A stretch of DNA of 64,000 nt from Thinopyrum elongatum (GCA_011799875.1 CM022302.1:202040086-202104085); one strand, 5' to 3'. Numbered from the stretch's first letter, positions 33,360 to 45,639 are shown. Numbers and translations are program-made. The notes: generated from the sequence alone by a model not told the origin.

Positions 33360-35510
33360 ATGGTGGGCGCGGGTCCAGAGCGCTCCGCGGGTACTTCTTC
33401 GTCGGCGGCCCGCGGGAGGGGTACTTCCATTCCACCCCTACATCTCTGGAGAGTGTTGATAGACAGTATGGGGACACCGGCGGGCGCTTCTTCATCGGCG
33501 TCGTTGCCCACTGGGAGAGGAGGTTGGGGAGGAAAGAAGAGAGGTAGATCAGGACATGGCCGCGGGAGAGGTAGGCAGCCTACTACGCCTTTCTCTCCAC
33601 CACCCCCAGCTCATTCACCCGAGCACATGACTGCTAGGGTGGACCCGTCTGAGGTGGAGGCTACGAGGACTCCGGACCATGAGCCTCGGGTCGACGGGCC
33701 TTCGGCCCACGAGACTTCGGACCAGGATGGGGATTGGGCTACGTCCCAGGAGACGTCCGGATGGGGTACCTGGCCGGATCCACCTGAGGGGTCGGCCAAG
33801 TGGCCATGCTGATGGTGGCGGGGATCAGTTTACTGATAGTGAGGGCGAGGTGGTTGAGGGGATCGCCGTGTACCAGTGTGGTAGTACACGGCTCTCGCCC
33901 CTGCCAGTGATCTACGAGCAGAGGCCGGTGATTAGGCCTGATGGGGAGAAGTAAGTGCATTTACATTTTTTGTACCTTTTGCCTTAACATTTCTTCAAGT
34001 ATCTAATGCATTGGCCTTGTCATACTGCAGGGGTTGGCTACACGCCAGTGGAATCCGCAGGCCCAATAGCGTCCTTGGTGTGATTTGCCGACAAAATTTC
34101 CCGGGGTTTGTCACGTTGCCCGGTGAGGGTCAGCTTCCATAGCTAGGATTGAGCTGGGAGCACTACTTGGCTGCCCAGGCCCCGCCGGAGGAGATGATCG
34201 ACGATGTCTTGTGCCACAAGAGGGCCGAGATGGTGATCAGAAGCTTTTGGGTAATTTCTCCTTTACACAATTAAAAATTAATAGTAGCTAGTTATTGTAC
34301 TAATCAGTGTTGTCTCATTTGATTGCAGACCTTCTACAGGTATGAGGAGGGATACGAGGAGGACGCGGCAAAGGTTATCTATACCGAGTGCAAGCACCTA
34401 TTACAAAATTTACGGCACGAGGCTCGGCCGCAAGCTGTTCGAGACTACTACGCCATGCGTGGTATTAAGAAGGACAAGCCATCATGCCGCAAAAAGTTTC
34501 TGAAGAAGCATCAGTACATGAAGGTAATTACCTATTCTTAAGACCTTGTACTTAGTTTCCTTGATTTGATTCATAGGCGTAGCGCTCAAATTTCTCTTTG
34601 CTAACTTAGGTGCCCCCGAGATGGTGTGCGGATAAGATAGATTGTTGGGAGGCGTTGGTGGATGAGTGGTGCATAGACAACTGGCGAGCCGTCCACAACA
34701 ATGCCAAGGACTGACGTGACCAAATGGTTGGTGTGCCACACCATCAAGGCAGCGCCAACTTATATCAGTTCGGGCGGAACTGGGTATGTGGTTTGCTTCA
34801 TGATTCATGCAATTCATTCTTCATGCTAGCTTGAGCCCTTTACTAATACTTTGTTCCTCTCTTTTAGGCGCGACACAATAACACGGAGGTGCCAGAGGTG
34901 TACGACCTCTATGTCATGGCCCATACTGCCTTGCAGAAGAAGGCCAAGGCATTCTCTGAGTCAGACCTCGATCATCTAGAAAAGTTCACCAACATATCCT
35001 CCCACCACAAGCTCGTGAGGTACAACAAGGAGGCGAAGGCGAGGAAAGGGGAGGACTATAAGCCGAGCCAGCATCCTATTGATCCAGAGTTGCTGATGAT
35101 ATCTGATGGTGGGAAGCCCCATGGCTCGATATCCATTGGAGATGCACTGATACGTTGTCCTCTCACACTCCCGAAGATCAAGGCGCGCCAAACAAGCTCC
35201 TGTCCTGAGATAAGGATTCGTCCACGACCAGTCGATCTCGCCATCGAAGTTAGTTATACGGACTCAAATATCTTTCCTCCATTACATTGTGTGTGCGGGC
35301 ATCGATGATTACAATGCTAACGAGGAGTGGTGTTGCAGGCTGCTCTTCCGAAAGAGAGAGCGACAACCCAGGCGCTTCTGGAGGAGAGGGACTGGGTGGC
35401 GGCAGAGAAGGAACTACTGGCGGAGGAGAAGGCGGCTAGGTTGTTGGAGGAGGAGAGGGCACGGAATGAGGTGGCTCACCGGGCCATGTAAGAGCTTCTT
35501 GTGGTAAGTT
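33360..35510 (+). pseudogene. Second CACTA gene of element H (Ptta/En/Spm transposase-24 like)
   Basis: The likely start is 33360 (MVGAGPERSAGTSSS), followed by a Gly/Arg/Pro-rich low-complexity part. Exon pieces with GT/AG borders follow: to about 33951, 34031-34250, 34329-34522, 34611-34784, 34868-35247 and from about 35338. Family-like text includes TFYRYEEGYEEDAAKVIYTEC, VPPRWCADKIDCWEALVDEWC, NNAKD and RHNNTEVPEVYDLYVMAHT, then an Glu/Ala-rich coiled-coil-like end (LLEERDWVAAEKELLAEEK). Lesions: a frame change near 33780, TAG at 34140-34142 and TGA at 34712-34714. Such proteins bind CACTA subterminal repeats or assist the transposase. Confidence 0.8.
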
Positions 35511-35889
35511 TCATCTACATATTAGCCAAATCATGCACATAATGTTCGTTTCATTCCTAACTAATATGACTGACTCGTCAAAACCAAATGTGCAGTCTAT
35601 GTGCGAGAAGACTGGTCATACCCCTCCACCGATGCCAGTCATTACTCCGGTGGGAACGGTGAGTTTCATTTTAATGGTCATTAGTTACTAGTATTAACAT
35701 TTGAGTGTCATCATGCTAACGAGACATTGCAAATTATCTTTGGTGCAGCATAACTCCCGAGCCGCATCGCACACCCCTTCTCCAGGGCAACCTTCTCCAG
35801 GTGACGGCCAGAGCAACCCCGGTGCTTGACCTCCGTGATGACGACGACGGTAAGTTTTCTCTAGTGTTTTTCTTAACAAATGCATACTT

Positions 35890-36375
35890 AGCTTCGTACA
35901 TGCTAGATAGCCCTAATATGCCACATGCTTAGCTTATTTTCCCCAAAAAATACATACTTAGCTAATTATCCTCCAAAATGACATAATTAGCTTATTTAGT
36001 TCATTTATGACATAATTAGCTTAGTTAGGTCAAAAATGGCATAATAACCTTGGTTAGCTCATAAATGTCATATACTTAGCTTATTTTCCTCCAAAATGAC
36101 ATAATAAGCTAAGTTAGCTCAATAATGACCTATACTTACCTAAGTTAGCTCAAAAATGGCATAATTACTTAAGTTAACACAAAAATGACCTATACTTACC
36201 TTATTTTCCTCCAAATTGACATAATAAGCTTTGTTAGCTCAAAGTGGCATAATTACCTAAGTTAGCTCAATAATGACATGTACTTACCTTTTTTCCTCCA
36301 AATGAACATAATAAGCTTAGTTAGCTCTAAAATGGCATATTACCTAAGTTAGCACTAAAATGACACAATAAGGAA
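35890..36375. repeat. Tandem repeat, AT-rich, about 120-bp higher-order unit
   Basis: Lines like tcctccaaaatgacataata followed by agcttagttagctc recur near 35970, 36092, 36211 and 36296, with shorter sub-repeats of about 30-50 bp (ggcataattacctaagttag). It lies downstream of the second CACTA gene, in an intron or 3' end. Confidence 0.85.
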
Positions 36376-36712
36376 TAAGAAGAAGAAAAACAAGGAAGGA
36401 GAAAAGAAAGAATAGAAGAAAGAGAAGAAATGAAAGAATAAAAGAAGAATAATGAGAAGGAAAATGATAAAAAAATAGAAGAGAAGAAAAGAAAATATTT
36501 CTTATTATTCCTTTTTCTCTTCTTTCTTTTCTCCATCTTCACTTCTTATTCTTCTTTCTTCTTCTTCTTCTTTCTTTCTTCTTATTATTTTTCTTCTCTT
36601 TCTTCTCTTCTTCTTCTTCTTCTTCTTGTTCTTCTTGTTCTTCTTCTTCTTCTTCTTCTTGTTCTTCTTGTTCTTCTTCTTCTAGTCTCTTCTTCTTCTT
36701 CTAACTTTATTA
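36376..36712. repeat. Purine tract turning into a pyrimidine tract
   Basis: About 125 bases of A/G-rich sequence (gaagaaaaacaaggaagg) change near 36500 into about 210 bases of C/T-rich sequence (ttcttcttcttcttctt). The two halves are roughly complementary, so a long imperfect hairpin is possible. It mirrors the GAA tract at the other side of the same CACTA element. Confidence 0.9.
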
Positions 36713-37019
36713 TTCCCATTTTGCAGATTTGTTTCACTTCATGGAAGTTGGCATTGATGCACTGCTAGTGTTTAGTTTTTGTTTTGATTTGTATTGATGA
36801 ACAATGTGAAACTATGTATGTATATATGGATGAACAGTGTGAAACTATGTATGTATTGGTTCTTTTAATAGCCTATGTGTTCTCTTGTTCAATATTTCAC
36901 GATGATGTTGGATAGTACATACTATTTGTTGGAATACATGGCCTATGCTTCAGCTTGAAACTATATATATCATATATGTGTTGTGAAAATGCTAGGAAAT
37001 AACATAAAACAGACAAAAA
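36713..37019. other. Non-coding stretch before right subterminal repeats of H
   Basis: AT-rich with a duplicated line tgaacaatgtgaaactatgt near 36797 and 36830. Probably the 3' untranslated region of the second CACTA gene. No gene seen. Confidence 0.5.
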
Positions 37020-37592
37020 GTGGCCATACAGGAACTTTGCCGTCAGCCAGCGGACGGCAAAGCCCTTTGCCGTCGGTAGGCGGACGGCAACGGTGACACG
37101 TGGCAGCAACCTGTGCAACCTGGGAGCACCATGTCTGACCCATTTGGTCATTCTGACGTCAGCTAGCTGACGGCAAAGATTTTCCTGGCAGACGGCAAAG
37201 ACAAAGCAGGAGTGACATGGAGGCACAGGCCTGCCGATGTCATCTGGCAGACGGCAAAGGCAAGTGGTTGTTTGCCATCCACTGGCAGACGGCAAAGGCA
37301 AGTGGTTGTTTGCCATCCACAGGCAAATGGCAAAGTCTGCCGTTAGCCACCTAACGATGCTAATAGCTATACTTTGCCGTCCAGAACCTTTGCCGTCAGC
37401 TTGGCCAGGAAGGTGGATGGCAAACGTCTTTGTTGTCTGCTGTGCTTCTGCAGACAGCAAAGACGATCATTACCGTGACTTTCAGTGCTGAAAGTGGGGC
37501 CGTCAGCTAGCAGACGCAAAGTTGTTTGCATCCATGGCATGCTCCTTTGTCCTCTCCTATGGCAGATGGTAAATTCTCTGATTCCTGTAGTG
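37020..37592. repeat. Right subterminal repeats and terminus of CACTA element H
   Basis: Many copies of a line like tttgccgtcagctagcagac and gacggcaaag in both orientations. A 42-bp direct duplication (gcagacggcaaaggcaagtg) starts near 37247 and 37289. The end gattcctgtagtg is followed by the target duplication gta. Confidence 0.9.
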
Positions 37593-37595
37593 GTA

Positions 37596-37747
37596 CTGAT
37601 ATTCTGTGAAACCAAAAACAAGAAAAAAACAGCAACTAGCACTGGGCACTAAGTTAATAGGTTAGTCACAAAAATGCTGTATAATTGCTTGAAAGTGTAT
37701 ATAAAACATCCAAGATTGATAATATAATATACGTTGGAGATGTATCA
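37596..37747 (-). mobile_element. Element X: LTR, right end
   Basis: Continues the LTR of 16112-17463 and ends ggagatgtatca. The total LTR without the insertion is about 1.5 kb. Confidence 0.82.
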
Positions 37748-40275
37748 AGCATCCCCAAACTTAATTCCTGCTCGTCCTCGAGTAGGTAAATGATAAAAAC
37801 AGAATTTTTTGATGTGGAATGCTACCTAACATATTCATCATATACTCTTTTCTTTTGTAGCATGGATATTTGGACTTGTATTATTCAAAGCAATAGTCTA
37901 TAATTTGGCATGAAAACATCAATACTCAAGCATACTAACATGCAACCATGTCTTTCAAAATATCAACGCTAAAGAAAGTTATCCCTAGCCCATTATGCTC
38001 AATCATAGATCCATTCATGAAAAACACTGAACATTAGCTACATCCAATACAAAAGTATGAAAATAGTGCTCTCTAGTTGGTGCTTTATAAGAAAAGATGG
38101 AGACTCAAATTAAAATTAAAAATTCCGTAAAAGTAAATAGATAGGGCCTTCGCAGAGAGAAGCGGAGATTTGCAGAGGTGCCAGAGCTCGAGGCTTAAAT
38201 TAGAGATAAAATTATTTTGAGAGGCATGCTTTTCCTATCAACGAAAATGATCGAGAATTCCCAATATCTTCCATGCTAGACAAATTATAGGCGGTTATCC
38301 AACAAAAAATAAATTTTATTTCATTTCCACAATTCTTTCACAATCAATGGCTAGCCGTATCCACGGGTGCCTTCCATACCAACACTTTCCAAGGAATTTA
38401 TTATTATCATCATATTATTTTTTTCATTTCGGGACTGGGCATCCCTAATACCTGCCACACTCTCGTGCAATGACTAGTGCATAAACACTCATCGTGAGAA
38501 TAAAATATCTCGCATGGAAAATATTGGCCACCCCCTGCTGCTTCATGAGCGGTATGGGCACACAAAACGGAAATTTAATTTAAAGAAAAATAGAGTTGGC
38601 ACATGCAAATTTACTTGGAATGACATGGAAATACCGCATATGGGTAGGTATGGTGGACTCATTTGGCACAACTTTGGGTTTAAGGATTTGGATGCACAAG
38701 CAACATTCCCGCTTAGTACAAATGAAGGCTAGCAAATAGATTGAGAAGCGACCAACCAAAAAGCAAAAATGGTCATAAACAAGCATTGAACATAACTAAC
38801 ACTGAATAATGCACCATAAGTAGGATATAACTTCATTGCATAACTATTGACTTTTATGTGCATGCATAGGGAATCACAAACCTTAACACCAATATTCTTA
38901 CTAAAGTATAATTACTCACCTACATGACTCACATATTACTATCTCCATATCGCAAAACTATTGCAAGGAATCAAGTTTATCATATCCAACGATCTATATG
39001 AAAGTTTTTAATATATCCCTCTTGGATATCCATCACTTTAGGACCAAATTCATATCTTGTGCAAATTACCATTGCTATCATCAACTCTCAAAAAGATATA
39101 AGTGAAGCATGAGAGAGCAAATATTTCTTCAAAATTTAATCTTGTCAACTCTCAAAATAATATAAGTGAAGCATGAGAGTGCAACTATTTCTTCAAAATT
39201 TAATCTTATCAACTCTCAAAATAATATAAGTGAAGCATGAGAGTGCAACTATTTGTTTAAAATATAACCACCACCATGCTCAAAAAGATATAAGTGAAGT
39301 ACTAGAGCAATTGCCTAGCTCAAAAGATTTAAGTGAAGCACATAGAGTATTCTAGTGAATCATGATACACGTGTGGCTCTCTCAAACAAGTGTGTCCAGC
39401 AAGGATGATTGTGACAAGCAAACAAACAAAGACTCATATAATACATGACACTCCAAGCAAAACTCATGATATGTGACGAATAAAAATATAGCTCCAAGTA
39501 AAATTACCGATAGTTGGTAGAAGAAAGAGGGGATTCCTTCCGAGGCATCCCCAAGCTTAGTTTCTTGGGAGTCCTTGAATATTACCTTGGGGTGCCTCAG
39601 GCATCCCCAAGCTTAGATTTTTGCCACTCCTTATTCCTTCATCTATAATGAACTCACCCAAAACTTGAAAACTACAATCACACAAAACTCAGCAAAACCT
39701 CATGGGATCCGTTAGTATAATAAAGCAAATCACTACTTTAAGTGTTGTTGCAAACCCATTCATATTTTATTTTTGCATTATAGATACTGTATTATAACTT
39801 CTCCAGGACTTATACCCCCGATACAATCCATAGATTCATCAAAACAAGCAAAACAATGCATCAAAAAGAGAATCTGTCAAAAATAGCATAGTCTGTAGAA
39901 ATCTGAATATTGACCATACTTTTGTAACTCCAATAATTATGAAAAATTATTAATACGTGGGAAATTTGTATATAAATCATGTGTAAAAAATTCAGAATTT
40001 TTCGTCACTCCAGTGATTTTTAACATTTTTTCTACTGGACGTAAAATTTTGTGTTTTTGAATAGAATCAAAGCAACTATCTTCCACATCATCCCAAAGGC
40101 TTTGCTTGGTAAAAACACTAATTTAAACACTAAAACATAATAAAAAAAGAGGCATAATTGTGTGCTTATTGAAAAATAGAAAAGTAACAAAAAAATTAAA
40201 GATAAATATTGGGTTGCCTCCCAACTAGCGCTATTGTTTTACGCCCCTAGTTAGGCATAATGCATAGTTTCAAGT
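37748..40275 (-). mobile_element. Element X: internal 3' non-coding region
   Basis: Starts agcatccccaaacttaattc, whose complement is the purine-rich site expected next to a 3' LTR. The next 2.5 kb carry no credible gene. Repeats include a line like tctcaaaataatataagtga with gcatgagag (at about 39090, 39155 and 39220) and two copies of gcatccccaagcttag (39547 and 39602). The block 38030-38830 is shared with element A. The region is cut at 40275 by element D; the rest of X would lie beyond the window. Confidence 0.75.
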
Positions 40276-41690
40276 TGTTAGGGCATATTTCTCCCTAAGT
40301 GGTTTTGGTGATTGATGAAAATGTGTTTGTGGAATAATCATGTGCATTGAGCATTTTAGACTATCAAGCATATGGCACAAGACGATTCGTGCCCCTCAGA
40401 GTTTCAAAGTGAAGACGGTTTTCTTTCCTGCGTTTCTTTTTCGGTGGAATTGAGTCGTAGGGAAAACCGTACTATCAAGAGGGGGTCCGCTTCGGAAAGG
40501 TTTACATGGAATCATCACGTACACACTCATATTGCACCCATCGCCACTTTCCGTTTCCTTGGAGTTTTCCTTCTATCGTGCTGAAGTTGTGGTGGAGAGC
40601 CGCAAGCGGTAGTACCATGGGCAGCAACGGTAGTACCGCTACTAGTCCCGCTCATACTACCGCTCATGGCTGTGGTCTCGACTTTTCGTGTCAGGTTTTA
40701 CGGTGGTACCTCCGGGTCTCTACCGTGCTACATTTTTTGACCCTAGAGGACGAGCGGAAGTAGGAGCGGTAGTAGAGGCGGTAGTACCGCCCCTACCATC
40801 GCTGCTACTACCGCTCAGTGCTCTGTTCTCCCATGCTTCTTATTTCTCCTTGGCCTCCTATAGGAAGCGGTAGTACCGCTCCTGGAGTGGTAGTACCGCT
40901 TATGTACGGGTTGAGAAGAGCATAATGGTTGGAATTGTTCCCCACTATAAAAGGGGGTCTTCTTCTCCAAGAAGACTCACCTCTTCCTCCCCCAAACTCC
41001 ATTGTTGCTCCAAAGCTCATTTTTGACCGATCTCTCTCCCTAGCCAATCAAACTTTTTGATTTCCTAGGGATTGGTTGAGAAGGCCCCGATCTACACTTC
41101 CACCAAGAGAAATTTGATTCCCCCACTAATCCCTTGCGGATCTTGGTTACTCTTGGGTGTTTGAGCACCCTAGATGGTTGAGGTCACCTCAGAGCCACAT
41201 TCCATTGTGGTGAAGCTGTGTGGTGTTGTTGGAAGCCTCCAATTAAGTTGTGGGTATTGCCCCAACCTTGTTTGTAAAGGTTCACTCGCCGCCTTCAAGG
41301 GCACCACTAGTGGAATCACGGCATCTCGCATTGTGTGAGGGCGTGAGGAGAATACGGTGGCCCTAGTGGCTTCTTGGGGAGCATTGTGCCTCCATACCGC
41401 TCCAACGGAGACGTACTTCCCGTCAAAGGGAAGGAACTTTGGTAACACATCCTCGTCTCCATCGGCTCCACTTGTGGTTATCTCTTACCTTTACTTTGTG
41501 CAAAGCTATTATTGTGTTGTATCCTTTGCTTGCACTTGTTGTAATTGTTGTTAGCTTCATATAGGTTGCTCACCTAGTTGCGCTTCTAGACAACCTACTT
41601 GTTGCTTAACCTAATTTGTTAAGAAAAGCTAAAAATTGGCAGTTGCCTATTCAACCCCCCCCCCTCTAGTCAACCATATCGATCCTTTCA
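40276..41690 (+). mobile_element. Element D: left LTR of a copia-like retrotransposon
   Basis: Begins tgttagggcatatttctccc and ends cgatcctttca, 1415 bp, followed at once by a Met-tRNA primer site. The five bases before it are caagt; the matching right copy lies outside the window or was lost. The U3 part carries several copies of the palindrome gcggtagtaccgc (about 40605-40905). A TATA box is at 40946. Confidence 0.85.
40946..40952 (+). promoter_or_regulatory. TATA box in the LTR of element D
   Basis: tataaaa in the context cactataaaaggggg, a strong plant TATA box. Transcription would start about 30 bases further on, near 40980, which would define the R region. The palindromic repeats lie just upstream, as expected for U3. 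Confidence 0.7.
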
Positions 41691-41710
41691 ATTGGTATCA
41701 GAGCCTCATC
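41691..41710 (+). promoter_or_regulatory. Primer binding site of element D, initiator tRNA-Met type
   Basis: attggtatcagagcctcatc follows the LTR directly. tggtatcagagc is complementary to the 3' end of the plant initiator tRNA-Met, the usual primer of copia elements. Confidence 0.88.
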
Positions 41711-41815
41711 CCTTTTTAAGGGTTTCACCACCCGAAGAGTATGGTTGACACTGGGTAGGAAGTGCCCAAGGCCGTGGAGTTGACTTGGATCACACGAGAT
41801 GACTAAAATGAAGCT

Positions 41816-44226
41816 ATGGCTTCACTTAAGACGTCTATGACGACCGAAGTAAAGTCCACGCTTAAAGAAGTGCTTGAGGGGTTGAAATCTACTCTCGATC
41901 CATTGCCTGTGGTTAATCCCACCGCATCGGAGTCGGAGGCCAATTCTGGCAAGGAAGCGGCTAAAGGTAATCAAACTTCTCCCCCTCATAGCAAGAATGG
42001 GACGGGAACCTTTGCCTCGGTTCCCCCTCCCCCAGTCTATGGAGGACCGGTCCCTACACCGCATATTAACAACCTTGGTCCTCCTCCTAAACTTGTTAAG
42101 GGTGATTTTTCTAATTGGGTTTTTCGCATCAAGTCTCATTTGAATCACAGCTCAACAAATCTTTGGAGAATCATCGAGCAAGGCTTCTACCCACATGAAC
42201 CAAACAATTTCACCCCAAGAGAAGAGGCGGACAATCAATACAACCACTCCGCTTTGTTTATTCTTCAAGCCACGGTTCCTCCCGAAGATCTATCTCACTT
42301 GCGCCCCTTCACTCGTGCAAAGGATTGTTGGGAACACATCATATCTTTGTACAAGGGGAGCTCAAGCATCCAACGGTCCAACTTTGAAGTGGTCCTTGAT
42401 GAGGCCGATGAATTTGTGATGCTAGAAGATGAGGATCCTCGTGATCTCTACCGGAGGGTGACAACTCTTGCGGTTGCTCTCCAAGATCATGGGAGCAAGG
42501 ATACGGATGACAATTGGATCAAGCGCAAGTTTCTTAAGGCCATCATGCCATTCAACAAGGCCATGTCCTCTGTGATTTGTCAAAGACCGGACTTCCACAC
42601 CTTGTCCTCGAGTGAAGTGTTGGATGAGTTTATTGCCATGAACATCATGAACAAGACTGTCGACAATGCTCTTGCCCGTGTCTGGTCAAAGAAAATCTCA
42701 CCCACCCTTGCTTTGAAGGCCAAGGCCATTCCGGAAGAAGAGGAGGAGGAAGAAGAGGAGAGTTGCCCCGAAGACACCAAATATGCTTATCATGAGCACA
42801 TGGCTCTTGAGTCAAGGCAATTTTGGGGCAACTAGAGAAACTCAAGGCCCAACTTCACCAAGAACAACTCAAGTGGTTCAAAGAACAAGAAACGAGTAAG
42901 GACTTGCTACAATTGCGGCAATGTGAGTCACTTTGTGGTGGATTGTCCTTATGAGAAGAGGGAAGACAACGGTGGCAAACTCATTCGCAAAGACAAAGCC
43001 AAGTCCTTCCCAAATAAGAACAACTTCACCAAGAACATACCTCCAAAGGGCTTGGTGGCACATGAAGAGTACGCCTCCGATGATGATGATGAAGATACAA
43101 GTGGTGAAGGAATGGCAACAGAAACTGTGGCCATTGCCACCTCTTCCCCCTCCAAGGTGTCTCTCTTCGGCGCCCCCAATGAGAACCTCATTGCCAAGTG
43201 TCTCATGGCCAAAGCTACCAACAAGGTAACCTCAAACATCAAAACCACCATCACTACTACTCCTTCCTTGTTAGATTGTGTTGGTGATAGTGAGGTGGTG
43301 AATGTTGATGAGAATGAGTTTACCAAATTCTTGAGTAAGCTCAAGGATGAACCCAAGAAGCACTTTGTTGCTCTCTTGGAACAACTTGGTGAGGCCAATG
43401 ATATCATTGAGTCTCATGAGGATACTATCTCCAAGTTGGAGGGGCATAGTCGTGACTATGCCGATGAGATTGCGGATCTTTCCATTGCTCTTGAGGGAGA
43501 GCGAGGTCTTCGTTTGACTCTTGAGGAGTCACATAACGTTGATCACGCTAAATTGCAAAAAGATCTTGATCATGCTCTTGTTCTTACATGTGTGCTTAAA
43601 TCCGAGAAAGTTGCACTTGGGGTTAGCCATGATAGACTCAAGGAAGAGTTTGACACACTTGACAAGGCTCACAAGGTCTTGAAGGGTGGTCATGCCTCTC
43701 CAAAGGAGTCTCATGATCAACTCCAAGTGAAGCTAACCAGGGAGATTTCCACATGTCCTCCTTTCATTTTAATGGATAATGCCCACGCTACTAACCCTTG
43801 TTGTGAGCATGTGCATCTTGTGGAGGAGAATGCCAAGTTGAAAGAGCAACTTGAGAAGGGCCTTGTTACATGCATACAAGGCGAGAAGAACCTAAATGAC
43901 CTTTTGAGTAATCAAAAGGAAGTTGTAGGAAACGAAGGACATGGGTTTGTACCCAAGTCGAAGAAGAAGAATAACAAGACCAAGCAACCTCTCCTGCTTA
44001 ATGAAGCCTTTGTCAAGGTGGGTCAGGGTACTCTTCAGAAGAAGAACGACAAGAAAGTGGGTGGTAGTGCCAAGAAGGGCAAAACCGCCCCTACCAACAA
44101 AGCCGGTGACTTTAACCCCTCTTATATTTTGTGCCGTGCTAGTGATGGGCATGTCTATGCCAAATTTGTTGGTTCTTCTTATGAGTACATTGAATGGTCT
44201 ATTTGGGTTCCTAAGACCCTTGTTAC
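41816..44226 (+). pseudogene. Element D gag (UBN2 type with CCHC zinc knuckle), one stop, truncated
   Basis: The start ATG at 41816 opens MASLKTSMTTEVKS. A UBN2-type gag core has GDFSNWVFRIKSHLNHSS, then LYRRVTTLAVALQDHG and IPEEEEEEEEE. The frame meets TAG at 42833-42835 and then continues in the same frame to a CCHC zinc knuckle, CYNCGNVSHFVVDC, at 42905-42946. Next come an acidic part, a long coiled-coil-like part (LEGERGLRLTLEESHNVDH) and a Lys-rich part. The end SYEYIEWSIWVPKTLV is typical of SIRE/Maximus-type copia gag-pol. Element B cuts it at 44226, so protease, integrase and reverse transcriptase are missing here. Gag would build the particle and bind element RNA. Confidence 0.85.
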
Positions 44227-45628
44227 TGATACGTCTCCATCGTATCTACTTTTTCAAACTCTTTTGCCCTTGTTTTGGACTCTAATTTGCATGATTTGAA
44301 TGGAACTAACCCGGACTGACGCTGTTTTCAGCAGAATTGCCATCGTGTTATTTTTGTGCAGAATAAAAAGTTCTCGGAATGACCTAAAAATCAACGGAGA
44401 TAACTTTTGGAATTAATAAAAAATATTGGTGAAAGAATCAGCAGCAGGGGGCCCACACCCTAGCCACAAGGGTGGAGGGCGCGCCCTACCCACCTGGGCG
44501 CGCCCTCCGACCTTGTGGGCCCCCTGGACCTCCACCGACCTCAACTCCAACTCCATATATTCATGTTCGGGGGGAAAATCAGAGAGAAGGATTCATCGCG
44601 TTTTACGATACGGAGCCGCCGCCGCCTCCTGTTCTTCCTTGGGAGGGCAGATCTGGAGTCCGTTCAGGGATCCGAAGAGGGGAAATCGTCGCCGTCATCA
44701 TCATCAACCATCCTCCATCACCAATTTCATGATGATCACCGCCGTGCGTGAGTAATTCGATCATAGGCTTGCTGGACGGTGATGGGTTGGATGAGATCTA
44801 TCATGTAATCGAGTTAGTTTTGTTAGGGTTTGATCCCTAGTATCCATTATGTTCTAAGATTGATGTTGCTATGACTTTGCTATGCCTAATGCTTGACACT
44901 AGGGCCCGAGTGCCATGATTTCAGATCTAAACCTATTGTGTTTTCATGAATATATTTGTGTTCTTGATCCTATCTTGCAAGTTATAGTCACCTACTACTT
45001 GTTATGATCTGGCAACCCCAGAGTGACAATAGTCGGGACCACTCCCGGTGATGACCGTAGTTTAAGGAGTTCATGTATTCACTAAGTGCTAATGCTTTGG
45101 TCCGGTTCTCTATTAAAAGGAGGCCTTAATATCCCTTAGTTTCCAATAGGACCCCGCTGCCATGGGAGGGTAGGACAAAAGATGTCATGCAAGTTCTTTT
45201 CCATAAGCACGTATGACTATATTCGGAATACGTGCCTACATTATATTGATGAATTGGAGCTAGTTCTGTGTCACCTTATGTTATAACTGTTGCATGATGA
45301 ATGCCATCCGACATAATTATCCATCATTGATCCATTGCCTACGAGCTTTTCACATATTGATCTTTGCTACTTTACTTTTCCGTTGCCACTGTTACGATTA
45401 CTACAAAACTGCTACTGTCACTTTTGCCACCGTTACCATTACTTCCATACTACTTTTCTACTAAATACTTTGCTGCAGATATTAAGTCTTTCAGGTGTGG
45501 TTGAATTGACAACTCATCTACTAATACTTGAGAATATTCTTTGGCTCCCCTTGTGTCGAATCAATAAATTTGGGTTGAATACTCTACCCTCGAAAACTGT
45601 TGCGATCCCCTATACTTGTGGGTTATCA
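44227..45628 (+). repeat. Element B 5' LTR
   Basis: 1402 bp, starts tgatacgtctccatcgtatc and ends acttgtgggttatca. It is related to the complement of the LTRs of A. The GC-rich inverted repeat ggagggcgcgccctacccac / gggcgcgccctccgacc is at about 44474-44512. Confidence 0.9.
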
Positions 45629-45639
45629 AGACCTTTTTC

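Larger units (their letters stand above)
17464..37592 (+). mobile_element. Element H: CACTA (En/Spm) transposon, host of LTR element A
   Basis: Flanked by GTA at 17461-17463 and 37593-37595, the 3-bp duplication typical of CACTA. The right end reads, in complement, CACTACAGGAATCAGAGAA; the left end is a mutated match, cactgcatgaatcagagaa. Both ends carry subterminal repeats built on tttgccgtctgctagcagac (about 17500-17830 and 37030-37560). The inside holds a first GC-rich leader (17836-18050), a GAA-rich tract, a transposase gene split by element A, and a second transposase-type gene. Without A it is about 10.6 kb. Transposition today is unlikely because of the stops and frameshifts in both genes and the damaged left end. 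Confidence 0.92.
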
